Part shown: positions 1 through 10,389 of the stretch, piece after piece
Position numbering within the stretch: position 1 is the first letter of the stretch
How the letters are laid out: every line of letters begins with the position of its first letter
Assembly: GCF_958298935.1 (NCBI RefSeq)
Contig: NC_084924.1
Location: 31,841,819 to 31,905,818 of the forward strand
Length of the DNA stretch: 64,000 nt
DNA from: Phragmites australis
Taxonomy: Eukaryota > Streptophyta > Magnoliopsida > Poales > Poaceae
Reading direction: 5' to 3'
Notes under the pieces: generated by a model
The model's input: only the letters and a program-made list of their open reading frames with translations
What the model was told of the DNA's origin: nothing
The model's database searches: none
Program-made: the position numbers and the translations under genes

Positions 1-1033
1 ATATGTTGTCAAGGTAGACCTACATCTACCTTGATAGCTGATCAACCACATTAAAAGAACTCATTGTCTCTGTTCTCTCCACCGCAAGGAAATTAAAAAT
101 GTGTGCATGTTTTATCTGGGATTATCAGCATCCCTCAACCTGGAACCTTTCTGCCGTGTATTTTAAAGATCTAGATCTAGACAGAACAAAGGTTATATCT
201 GTATGTATGTCTTCCTCGGAATAAATGGATTTCTACTAATTCAGCCAGTTAAAATCATTGTACGCCTCTCGCAACAAAAAAAATAAAATAAAAATTCATT
301 GGACACATCTTGGGATAGTGCCGAGTTTATGTCTTAGGAGTAAACTTAAAATCATGTTACTTGTATAGTTGAGCTGCGTAATCTAATTGAAGAAGATAAT
401 ACTGATATACAGTTTCCGAGTTTGATGGATGACGACTTTCTCAGACAACATGTTGATTCTGTAAAAAAATGCATTGATGATAACTCTGTGTGAAAATAGT
501 TTGTGATAAAGCAATCTTAGGTACCTGATATTCTAAATTGGAAAGCCAGTTAAATGAGGTTGACATTCTCCTATTCTTTGAGAACACTGGCGAGTAAGTT
601 GTCATGCTTATGAAATTCGAAAATATGTTCAAAGATATTGTCCATTTGTATTTGTTGTTGACACAGACTTCCCATTTGTTTCTAATCATAAGTTGCTAGC
701 TATAAGGTCTTGGATTCAGTTATTGTTTTGTGTTTCCTTAATTAGTTTGTACCACAGAATGCAGCCTTTGCAAATGAATCACTTGGAAGAATATCCTGGT
801 TAATTATCACAATAAAATCATTATTACATTACATCATTGGTTACTGATACAATTTCGATAGATCCTTAAATATCGTACAGGGTCAGTAACCGTATAGTAA
901 TTTAGTGAAATTCGGTAGAAATTGATAAAATTTTGTCAAAATTTTTAATTTTTAATTCAAGTTTGATCGATAATCGTTCGGTTTCTAAATGTGGTATAAA
1001 CCAAATTGGCTGGTAACCGCGATAACTGAGCGG
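1..1033. other. AT-rich intergenic stretch with a coding-like remnant
   Basis: I recognise no gene here. On the + strand about 350-493 is open and reads like real protein, with phrases such as FPSLMDDDFLRQHV and a stop at 491-493. Short open pieces in shifted frames follow to about 690, including QLNEVDILLFFENTGE. This looks like a decayed exon, but I cannot assign a family. The segment 880-1030 resembles AT-rich grass repeats containing 'ggtaaccg' and 'agcggtta'; this is a weak impression. Confidence 0.25.
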
Positions 1034-1456
1034 TTAGATTCGCATTTTTGAACCTGCAAAGGAGACAGTTTGGTGCTTTACTCTGCTGTCATTCTTGTTA
1101 AGCGGATGAAAGAAACTGATTAAAGAGATAGGTTGGAAGTTTTCTTTTTCTTTTTCTGTTATACGATCTCCCTGAAAGTTGTTCATGTCTTCATCTTCAT
1201 CACTTGAGTTATGTCTATGCCGCGCCGCGTTCTTCTCGCAGGCTGCTAAGCTTAGCGTTGTATTGTTATGATCCGATCGTTGATCCATCATCTTTGACGA
1301 GTATACATTGTTTGATCCCATCCTATGATCTTTGGTGCGGCGTATGTATGCATTTTCTATGATCATCGAGGAAAAAAGAAATACCACAGACTTCAGTGTT
1401 AGCATCTGCAATTTGCTAGTGTAACTAGAAAACTTTGTCTCTCTTTTACCTAACAT
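1034..1456 (-). repeat. Left arm of an inverted duplication
   Basis: Read on the minus strand, this segment translates openly for 140 codons and matches, piece by piece, the + strand at 2376-2655 and 4043-4190. Shared phrases include [36 protein letters not shown] and VKH. The two copies therefore point toward each other as an inverted duplication about 0.9 kb apart. The right copy is interrupted by an (AT)n tract and a CACTA-like element; this copy is not, so it shows the pre-insertion state. I do not recognise the encoded protein, and it may not be a gene at all. Confidence 0.6.
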
Positions 1457-2139
1457 GTGGTGTGTACATAACCTCTATCTTGACCGTTTATTTACGTTAA
1501 AATTAACATTAAAGGGTTATGTAAAAAAATATAAAGTATATGAGAAAATAAATAAATAGATAAAAAATAAATGAACAAGATAAAAAGTATATACACACCG
1601 TATTATGGAGTTATTTCCCGTCCCTCCACCCAACGGAGCTCCATTTGCGGTTTTTGGCTCTCTGCCGGAGCATTTGCGGTTTTTGGCTTTCTGCCGGAGC
1701 AAACGCGCGGTGGCCGAGGCCACGGCAAGGAAAGGACGCGCGCTCGGGGCGGTTGGTGGTGGGCTCGATCAACCTGAAAAGGTCACGGATCACGTAGCGC
1801 GCTCACCGTCGCTAACCTATCTTCTGCGTCCGAATGAAATACTCCTGCCGATCGGACGGCCTCTTATAAGCAGATCAGATCAGTGGCGGAGTGTGGGGAA
1901 GAAGCCTCCAAAGCCAGTAAATGGATTATGCTCTACTTTTTTTTTACAATAAATTGCTCTGCAATCCAAACATCATTATGTTCTGACATAGAGTGTTAAG
2001 ACATATGCAGAATAGTTTGATGTGGAATCATCGGATAAGAAGAGCTAAAGACGACAATTTTATTCGTGCAATCAACAGACAACATATTATGTAAAGTACA
2101 CTTTCATACTAATCTAACTATGCACCGTCTTTAAATCTA
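1457..2139. other. Intergenic; short 29-bp tandem duplication
   Basis: No gene recognised. Two adjacent copies of a 29-bp unit beginning catttgcggtttttggct lie at 1642-1699. The part at 1640-1880 is GC-rich compared with its surroundings. The string cagtggcggag near 1890 resembles the terminal sequence of some hAT elements, but I found no partner end. Confidence 0.5.
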
Positions 2140-2377
2140 ACATACTTTACAGAATGTAAATAAGTCGATTACAAATGCTACTCTACTGAGTGCATCAGGG
2201 TACTTTCTCTTCCTCGCAACATATGGTCCTGCTTCACACACCTGATGTACCCTCTTATGCTTCCTCTCCCTCTCTGCCTCATGACCTCCTAGTTCCACCG
2301 CACTGAAGTTGATGTACCCTCTTATGCTTCCTCTCCCTCTCTGCCTCATGACCTCCTAGTTCCACCGCACTGAAGTT
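2140..2377 (-). pseudogene. C-terminal remnant related to the 33.6-kb GRF-type fragment
   Basis: On the minus strand this encodes a charged tail (EAERERKHKRVH, then EAG..VARKRKYP) that resembles the tail of the minus-strand fragment at 33630-34235 (EAGREAARKGKYP). The flanking DNA at 2140-2200 and 33590-33670 is also similar. I infer both derive from the same dispersed gene or element family. The 67-bp tandem duplication falls inside it. It is too short and degenerate to be functional. Confidence 0.3.
2244..2377. repeat. Perfect 67-bp tandem duplication
   Basis: 2244-2310 and 2311-2377 are identical 67-bp units starting gatgtaccctcttatgct. No difference is visible between the copies, so the duplication is recent. 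Confidence 0.95.
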
Positions 2378-2554
2378 GGTATTTCTATTTTCCCCAAGGA
2401 TCATACAAAATGCATACATACATCGCACCAAAGATCATGAGATGGGATCAAACACTATGTGCTTAAAATCACCAAAGATGATGGATCGACGATGGGATCA
2501 CAACAATACAACGCTAAGCTTAGCAGAATGCGAAAAGAACACAACACATCATGT

Positions 2555-2558
<4 letters not shown>

Positions 2559-2633
<75 letters not shown>
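2559..2633. repeat. (AT)37 microsatellite
   Basis: An uninterrupted AT dinucleotide run of 75 bp. It is absent from the matching position of the inverted copy at 1034-1456. Confidence 0.99.
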
Positions 2634-2634
<1 letters not shown>

Positions 2635-2655
2635 CTCTAGTGATGAAGAAGAAGG

Positions 2656-4042
2656 CAACAAGAAATCTTAAGGAACTTATCAGTGAGGGGTAGAAATAGT
2701 ACATGTCACAAACTTATTTGCAGTGACAATTATACCCATCACTGATGAGAGTAGCACAAGCTGTGGTTGAGAATCTAAGTTGTCGGTCTGAGCCTCAGCT
2801 GGTCGGATCAAAATTATAACAAGTGAGCATCTTTCGACTAGTATCAGAAAGCTACTTAAAATCTGAATATAGTCATTAGTGACATATGATAGCTACACCT
2901 ATCACTGATGATTGAGTTATTAGCGATGGGTGATAGCTACAACTCGTTATTGATGATTAAATGCAACTCATTTTAAAAATTCATAACTTTTCATACGGGG
3001 TTAGATGAAGACAAACGTTATATGAAAATTATAGCTCTCGACGAGATCTACAACTTTGTAGTTGATCACTTTTTTATTTGAATCTATATATATGCACAAA
3101 TAAATATCTAAATATTATCGAAGAAAATAACACACTTAACCACAAACCAAATTGTTGGGTCTGATGTAAAACTAGTATAAATGATTAAAAAAGCCACACA
3201 AAGGGTTATAGAGTTGAAAACTGTAAATTCACAGTTTTTTACTGTGAGTTTGATAACTCGAATTGATAAAAGTTTGTGCAACACTAACTTTCATATGTAA
3301 CACTATACCTTAAAAAAATTCAGGTAAATTGGAGAATGTCAATTTAAAAAAAAATAATTCAGAATTCCTATTAAGGGTCTTCAAAGCTATTTTAGGGTCA
3401 AGACAGGGACAAGTGTAAATATGTATATTTTTTGGGATGCGACTCTTCGTTAATTTCGAAAGTAAAGGTTAAACATCAAAATCGAATTTCATATACAAAG
3501 TCATGTCTGTTTTACTAAACACTGTACGGATTGAACATAAATTTTTCATATAAAATAGGATAGAGATAAACTTTATATGAACATTGTAGAACTCGAAGAA
3601 GTCTACAGCTTTATTGTTGATAACTTTTCATTTAAAACTATATAGATGCCCAAATATTTAAACAGTAAAGGTCAAAAGAACAAATTTTGATATATTGATG
3701 AGATAATACTACGAGGTGAGATGGTAAGAAAGTTTTGCATGAGGGGAGGTCGCTGGTTTGAATCCCAGAAAATGCATGAACATGTAATTCACACTATTCA
3801 AGTGAGAGCGACCGCATGAGCCACATAGGATGTCACAAGTCAAAAAAGCATGGGGCCACAGGATTCATTCGTCGAGTGTGAAAAACTTTCCTGTTTTTGT
3901 TTTTTAAGCACTCATCACTAGTGATTGTACCTTCGTAATGGATCAGATTTAGATCCGTTACTAATAATAAAACATTAGTGATCATTAATGACGGAGTGTA
4001 AAACCAACTTAGTGATCATTAATATGTTATTCTTATGTAGTG
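2656..4042. mobile_element. Non-autonomous CACTA-like DNA transposon
   Basis: The right end, read inward, is CACTACATAAGAATA, a typical CACTA terminus. The left end caacaagaaat is a degraded version of CACTACAAGAAAT. The sub-terminal regions carry several short direct and inverted copies of motifs such as atcactgatga, ttagtgac and gatgggtgatagcta, as expected for Spm/CACTA elements of grasses. The interior (about 1.39 kb) has no transposase. Comparison with the uninterrupted inverted copy at 1034-1456 supports the boundaries to within several bases. The 3-bp target duplication cannot be resolved. Confidence 0.6.
3712..3775 (+). other. tRNA-like A/B-box segment inside the CACTA-like element
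   Basis: gaggtgagatggtaag followed about 25 bp later by ggtttgaatcccag resembles the internal A and B boxes of a polymerase III promoter. It does not fold into a full tRNA by eye. Similar segments occur within grass CACTA elements, and I read this as part of the transposon rather than a tRNA gene. Confidence 0.35.
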
Positions 4043-4264
4043 AGAACAGAAAAAAAAAACCCTTCCAACGTATCTCTTTAATTAGTTTCTTTCATCCGCT
4101 TAACAAGAATGGCAGGACAGTAAAGCACCGAATTGTCTCTCTTGATGCAAGTACTTTAATGAGACCATCAAGCAGATGGCAGACGAGAGACAGAAAGAAA
4201 CGACGGTGAGAGCGGCACACCACAGGAGCCTAGCTAGCTAGTAAATACTAGTAAAGAGAGGCGG

Positions 4265-4399
4265 CTAGTCCCGACACTGGCTGATGGCGGAGCAGCCGCG
4301 CGTGAAGGGGTAGGCCTCGGCGCCCGGCTGGCAGTTGTACTAGGACGCACCCGCCACGGAGCACAGCACCGAGTCCCGCGTCAGTGCGCTGGAGTGATA
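4265..4399 (-). pseudogene. RALF peptide hormone gene, C-terminal fragment
   Basis: RALF (rapid alkalinization factor) peptides are secreted cysteine-rich ligands of CrRLK1L receptor kinases. On the minus strand this segment reads ALTRDSVLCSVAGAS, a stop, then YNCQPGAEAYPFTRGCSAIS and QCRD with a terminal stop. This matches the conserved end of mature RALF (YYNC.PGA.ANPY.RGCS.I..C), with all four cysteines present. The first tyrosine of YYNC is a TAG stop. The signal peptide, the RR(I/L) cleavage region and the YISY motif are missing or unrecognisable. It is a dead gene fragment, possibly carried by a transposon. Confidence 0.8.
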
Positions 4400-4599
4400 A
4401 TTTGAACCTAATATTTTTCAATCGTGACAATAACGTAATATTATTTAATCTTTATGAGGATAGATTTATATATAAATACAGTAAAATAGCAATATAAGAT
4501 TTTTTTAAGTTTCAAATAATTATGAATATTAGAAGAGAAAAATAAATCGAGCGTGCCACTAACATTTGCCCTTTGTTATGTTTATAACTATTTTATGAT

Positions 4600-6862
4600 T
4601 CGTCATTGCTAAAGTTTTTAAATATCTCCTTCTCAGTGTAGTATATCATTAAGTCATTGAGCTATTCGTCACCCATTTTATTGCGCAAATATATCTTCAT
4701 AATTGACATCACTGAAAAGATACTCTCAATTGATATCGTTGCTACGAGACGGGTTAAAATTAGCTTAATGAGACGATAAATCAGTGGAAAAGTATATTCT
4801 TTCATGTTTCAATCATCTTTTCAGCAACCTTTTCAAGATCACAACATCCACAAAATTCTTCACTTCTCCTAATGTTCAGAATAAAGGTTTAAAGTTGTTA
4901 TCTTATCAGTAAACAATCTACTATTGTGAAATCTTCAGTATAGATCTCAGCGAGTCTCATAAGTTTATCCACATCAAAATTAGAGAAAGAGTGCCTTAGA
5001 TTAAGAGAAACTATATATACTAATAACTCTGAACTGACTTTATTGAACCAATGATTTATCTCTAACATAATTGTATCGATGGCAGCAATAAAATCTTAAC
5101 ATTGTAAAAATGCATATTTGTTATCTTTTACTTTCGACATGCAAACATCCCTCTAACTTGTACTTCCTTTTTCATTTTTGGTACTTTAATCTCATTTGCA
5201 TTATAGAAGGACTCTCCGAATAATAGATCACATCCATTATCCCTTATATCTTGAAGGCTATCTTTGACATCTATAATCAAACCCATTGCTTCAACAATGT
5301 CTTGATCCTTCTCTTACAAAGCACATGATAAATCATTTGTAATGCTCAACAAGTCTATCATCAAACCAAATGCCCATCATTATATGTTGGTTTTACAGAA
5401 TCTGTATGTACAATCTTAAGCAACTCAATGATCGCCTCCCATATTTGGTATATATGGAGCAACGTTTTAAGATGTGAGCCCCATCTAATCTCTCCTAGCC
5501 TAGCTAGTCTATTTTCATGATCCAATCCTCTTCCAGTGCTTATATCACCTTTCTCAATATTTTCTAACAAGATATTATGATGCTTTGTAAGCAACACATC
5601 ATTTCTCATACATGATGCACTCATAATTCACTATTAAAGAAACATAGTTAAAGAAGGCTGTAATTGATGGATTAAAAGTAGCAATAATAACAACTATTAA
5701 TTGCAATTGATGAGCAAAATAGTGCACATAGAAAGTATAAGGATTTTCATCATGTATCAATTTCTGCATGCTATTAAATTGACTTCTCATATTTGATGCT
5801 TTATCATAACCCCGCCCACGAAGCCTAGAGATGTTTCACTTATGATTAGAAAATATACTGACCAAAGCTTCTTTCAATGCAACAGTTGTACACTTTGTGA
5901 CATATTGAATTCCAAGAAACCGCTCTATAATATTTCCTTGATTATTGACAAACCTACAAACCACAATTAAACATCTCTGCCAATACTATACAATATCTTA
6001 AATTATGGAAGCACAATACAAATTATAATATACCGACTACTAACATCAAAATGAGAACCATTTATTCTTTTACTAAAACATCATGAGACTCATCAAGAAG
6101 CATCGAGAAGTTCCTATCTCCAATCTCATCCATAAGCACTGTTGTGACTTCTTCTGCACAAGCTTTTCTAAGATCCTTCTGAATACCATGAGATATCATT
6201 TGACACCGTGAAAAACCTTTCTTATATGCATTCTTTATCTTCTTCTTTTTTGTCTTTATACCAGTCAACCATCTCTCTAAATTTACCCTTGAGAGAAGTA
6301 CTTGACTCATCATGTCCACGGAAAGGATCACCTTGCTGAATAAGAAGTCTTGCAATATCTAAAGAAGCAGTTAAGTGAATCTTGTATAGAATTTGATCTT
6401 CCTTATTCTAATTAGCAAATTTTTAAGAGATACTTGTATTTTGATTCATAATGCAGTCAAGTGAATCTTGTATAGAATTTGATCTTCCTTATTGTAATTA
6501 GCAAGTTTTTTAGAGATACTTGTATTTTGATTTATAAAGTTCTCACACTTCATCATTGCAATATTGTGACTATGCAAAGCATCATGTTTCTCAAATTTTT
6601 CTAAAGCCTTATTCCATTTCTCATAACTAATCTTTGCAAAGACATCATTTAAAAAAAAATAGGCTTTCCCGGCTCAAAGGAAACATAACAATACAAACAA
6701 AACACTGCATCCTTTGAAGCACTATATTCTAGCTAATCATATTTCTCAAACTATTTTTGTTGGAAGGATCTCCATTCACCTTGTTGCCATTTGAGAGGAA
6801 ATGCTTGACCTCTTGGTTGAGTTGGACCTTGCAAAACATATACCCTCTTAGTCATCTGAACA
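4600..6862 (-). pseudogene. hAT-family transposase (TTF-type zinc finger / DUF4371), decayed
   Basis: Read from 6862 down, the order matches a plant hAT transposase. First comes a TTF-type zinc-finger segment (GPTQPRGQAFPLKW, then DAVFCLYCY, W..AL..FEKHD). The DUF4371 core follows at 6062-6355 (CAEEVTTVLMDEIGDRNFS.LLDES.D). A mid-section at 5361-5790 contains NPYTFYVHYFAHQLQLIVV and RLGEIRWGSH. The C-terminal dimerisation end lies at about 4600-4680 (LNDLMIYYTEKEIFKN, preceded by a TAG where the family has tryptophan). Frameshifts and stops separate the pieces. I did not identify terminal inverted repeats or an 8-bp target duplication with confidence. Confidence 0.8.
6368..6539. repeat. 86-bp tandem duplication inside the hAT remnant
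   Basis: Two adjacent units of 86 bp beginning cagt(t/c)aagtgaatcttgt differ at only a few positions. They lie between the zinc-finger part and the core of the transposase remnant. Confidence 0.9.
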
Positions 6863-7070
6863 AGCTATGACTCTGTACTGCCATAGGCCTCAAAAGTATG
6901 CAGGGAGGTGAGGGGTATTGATTCCTTTGTGCAAAGCATGGTCCGGTTATCTCAGCTGTGCACAAAAGTGTTTGTCATGATGAGAATAAAGCTGAGAACA
7001 ATTCATTTCAACACAATTACATGGCACTTAGGCGTACTCATACAAGGGAGGTGAATCCCATATGGTCCTA

Positions 7071-8430
7071 TGATACGTCCTAAATACATATCATATTTCC
7101 TTGTGCTTTATGAATATCTTGATTAATTATTGCTTGGCTAAACCCTAATTAATTGTCAAGTGCTCAAGATTTGTGTTTTTATATTAACTCCGCAAGAAAA
7201 TGAATGAAATGTGCAAATCTATGGATGCAATGGCTAAAAGCTCATGAAAAGGAAGGCAACCACACCAGCCCTACCCTATTTGTAGTTTCCAGCAAGTTTC
7301 AAGGGGTGTGGTACAATCGCCTATGTCATCTGTACAACAACCCATACTAGAGTCCAACAGGACTGACACATTAAATGCAACAACTTTTGTGAAGGGACCC
7401 AGGGCAAATTCCATCCAGAGGCGACGCAAAACCTTAGCTGATTCGATGGGTTATAAAGAAGGCATTGATCTGCATTGGGAGCATGAGAGAAGAGAGGCCA
7501 CACTAGGAGATTAGAGAATACTACCACACCATTTCTTGGGTTCTAAGTCGTCACAACTATTTCTAGACCATCACTCTCCATTTCCACCATTAGAAGCCTT
7601 GTAATAGGCTGCCAATCTAATCGTCTCTCTATGTACTACATCACATCCAGGGCAGGTGTCAAGTTTGTATTAAACATTGTACTCCTCATTTTATTCAATG
7701 TAATATGTCTTGTTTTATCATCCCCGCAATGTGTGAGTAGTTTGATTAGGGATTAGGGTGCTTAGGAATCATGTAGTGCAAAATTAGTATAAATTAGTAG
7801 TCTAAATGTTGTTTGTATATATGCAATCCTTTTTCTTCATCTCTCTCCATTTCTGGGTTTGATTGGCCACAAATCCATGGGATTTGGCACATGGGTGAAG
7901 GCAACGACTATGAAGGGAACGAAGTTGATATCGGGACTCAGCGATAGAAAGAGACCCTGAAATCAATGAAAGACTTTTGCAAGGAATCCAAAGGAAGTTG
8001 ATATCGGGACTCAGCGATAGAAAGAGACCCTCAAATCAATCAAAGACTTTTGCAGGGAATCCACAGCACAAGAACCACATTTAATATGTTGGCCCGGGAA
8101 CAATCCCTTAATAGAGGCACAAGGCAAGGTTTCAAGAACGCTAAAGGAGAATTGCCCTTGTCTAATTGGGACAACAGGAGGACATGAAACATAAGGGTGT
8201 GTCTCCCAAGTGTTATGCATTTGTATCCACCATGGTAGAATTTAATTTCTACATTTATTCTTGTCGATCAAATATTGATTACACGAAACCTTAGCTACAT
8301 TGCACTGTTGTACCCCTTGCCATACTTTTGTCAATTGCTAAAACCCTAAGTTCAATTTCACAATTATTCTTTTTGTTGTCCTTTATATTAATTGCTATTT
8401 CAATTTCAGCATTTATATTTGACGAGGATT
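7071..8430. repeat. LTR-like fragment (TGATACGTCC start)
   Basis: The segment starts tgatacgtcctaaatac, a common start of grass LTR repeats, and has LTR-like AT-rich composition with no long reading frame. I cannot find a partner copy, primer site or clean right end, so the class is uncertain. Confidence 0.35.
7921..8066. repeat. 73-bp tandem duplication
   Basis: 7921-7993 and 7994-8066 are near-identical units starting gaagttgatatcgggact. Confidence 0.95.
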
Positions 8431-8442
8431 GGAGACCATGAC

Positions 8443-8922
8443 TGTCGATAATTAGTGAACCACCGATCTTACAAATTTGTAGAATAGATAGGGGATGTCT
8501 CGAGTAGATGAATCAAGGGAACACAGAGGGATTTTTAGACAGGTTCGAGCCTCGCTTAGAATAATAACCGTACATCCTATTTGTTTGGTATTGATCTGAG
8601 TATGTTACAACGGGTACGTGTCTAGCCTAAATAGATCTAACCTAGTTGAATGTCTTATGTCGCTTGTTGGCTCCTGTCTTATAAGTTCTGACTTGTCCTC
8701 CACAACATCCCTAGACTTCGTATAATTAGGGGTCTCATATATTCTCTGGAGTCTTCCTTCATATTCTTATAGATAAACTTCCATATTTACGGGATACCCT
8801 GGGTTTTTACGGGTAGTTTTCTTTTTTCTATGGATTCCCTTCCTGAAGATAGAGATATACCTCAAAAATTGCGAGAAATCCTAGGGTGCTCGGATATGGT
8901 AATTATCCAATTGTCATCGTCA
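8443..8922 (-). repeat. 3' LTR of the outer gypsy element
   Basis: In + orientation it runs from tgtcgataattagtg to caattgtcatcgtca. It is collinear with 30863-31352 and with the reverse complement of the solo LTR at 12243-12747. The shared core reads like tagatgaatcaagggaac. The flank cccccaccagt on its right is the complement of the polypurine tract. Confidence 0.85.
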
Positions 8923-9473
8923 AGCCCCCACCAGTACGTGAAATGAGGCTTCGACGGGTCAAGTACTTGGCCAGCAAAGATATGCATTTTGTCCAACCAC
9001 GTCATTGAGTTAGGCTTGGCTTCCCGATTAGGATGATACGTCTAACCGAGTTTTCTGGGTTCTCAGGTCACCTATCCGGGGTTTCCAATGCCTGCGAGTT
9101 CTCAAGTGAGTCATCAAGAAGTTGTTCCATCCAAGTAGGATGTCCTATTAGGCCGAAAATATTGTCCTGACTATGCAAAAGGACGGAGAAGATAAGACTC
9201 ATCGCTAGCAAGACTTGTAAGTTGAACTATCGCAATGGAAGTACAACAACATAATCATTCCATCTTCTCAACTACCTCGTGCGTTAAAAGCCACAGCGGG
9301 TAAATAGCCGCACTAGTTGACCGCCTCTTTGTCTGTGTGAGCCAGCCAAAAAGATGTGACCTTGACAACCGAGCGATGCTTGGGCGATCATGATCCATTA
9401 TCTAGCTGCGCTCAGAATTAATGCTTAGAATGTGAAGACATACCGTCTCCTAACCCGTTAGCCTATAAAAAGC

Positions 9474-9480
9474 CCCAGGT
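9474..9480 (+). promoter_or_regulatory. TATA box of the antisense ORF in the outer element
   Basis: TATAAAA in the context gcctataaaaagcccc, 36 bp upstream of the ATG at 9516. The same arrangement occurs in the two other large gypsy elements. Confidence 0.5.
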
Positions 9481-9515
9481 GCTAAAGCTTGGCTGCACCA
9501 CACCCGAGTTCGATT

Positions 9516-10230
9516 ATGGAACCTCCTCCTTCGCCAAAATACTCCCCTTCTTCTCCAGAATATTCTCCATCTTCCCCCGAGTACTCTCCCCTCACACCAC
9601 CATCGTCCCATCAAATTTGGTTTGGTAGTGGAGGTTGTCGATATCTCCTTTGATGAGGAGGTTGAAGAGAAGGTGGCAACCAGCGGTGTCCCCGTTAAAC
9701 ATGGCAAGCCCCCAATATCCTTAGGGTCGTCCCAAGTCCAAGACGAAGTGGACTGGTACCTCATGGACGCGGAATACTAGAAGAAGAGGCAACGACTGAG
9801 GTGGAGGAAAAGGAGGCGTCCGGTAGCATCTCCATTGAAGATGCAATGCTTTGGCCGTTTCCTCCCCTTCATCCTTAGGTCACGCTGTCGAGGGCAACCA
9901 GAGGGAGTAGTCAGGGCAGTGGCACCAACGGGTTTGGGGAGGGGCCAATGCCTCTCCCAACCTCATCCTCTCCATTGTCATCGGAGATGTTGGTGGTCGG
10001 TGCAGCGACACTGATGAGTTCGGTGGTGAGCATGGCCTCTTCAATGACATTATCCTCTCTATCAGCATCGGTGATGTCGGTGGTCGAGGATGAGAATAAG
10101 AAAGGAGAGACTTCCCTGACTCTCTCCATTCCCTCCTCTTGCTGCACGGTGTCAAGTAGATCTTTAGGGTTTCTTGTAATCCTCTTTCCCTTAGATTATC
10201 TATAAAAGAGCTCAAAATCTTGCTAAATGA
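9516..10230 (+). pseudogene. Antisense ORF remnant of the outer gypsy element
   Basis: Lies between integrase and the 3' LTR, opposite in sense to gag-pol. The ATG at 9516 opens a 47-codon frame with repeated heptads KYSPSSP, EYSPSSP, EYSPLTP, ending with TGA. A shifted frame then gives VVEVVDISFDEEVEE and DEVDWYLMDAEY with a stop at 9777-9779. The acidic VE..(D/N)IS.DEE core also occurs in the antisense ORF of the 44.8-50.5 kb element. The stretch 9780-10200 stays GC-rich with broken frames. 10160-10230 is AT-rich and could be a former 3' UTR. Function unknown; the frames are broken. Confidence 0.45.
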
Positions 10231-10389
10231 AATAATCCTATTTCTACCGCAATGTCTGTGTATGTCTGTGAATCTTTTGTGAATACAAGGAACGTTCAAA
10301 CAAGTGTTTTACCTTTGTTTCTTTCGAGTAGCTTAGGGAGTTTCGGGATCTCTTATCGAGATGTTCATCGCGATTACCTTAGGTTCTAC

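Larger units (their letters stand above)
2376..4190 (+). repeat. Right arm of the inverted duplication, split by an insertion
   Basis: 2376-2655 and 4043-4190 together match the reverse complement of 1034-1456. The split falls exactly around the CACTA-like element at about 2656-4042, so the insertion happened after the duplication. The arm also carries the (AT)n tract, which the left arm lacks. Confidence 0.6.

Noticed and set aside
1882..1900. hAT terminal end (cagtggcggag) belonging to the 4.6-6.9 kb transposase
   Set aside because: I could not find the inverted partner or an 8-bp target duplication, and the RALF fragment and CACTA-like element lie between.
2455..2693. Open frames with long Tyr-Ile repeats on both strands
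   Set aside because: They are translations of the (AT)37 microsatellite.
3712..3775. A tRNA gene
   Set aside because: Only the A- and B-box-like strings are present; no acceptor stem or anticodon arm can be drawn.
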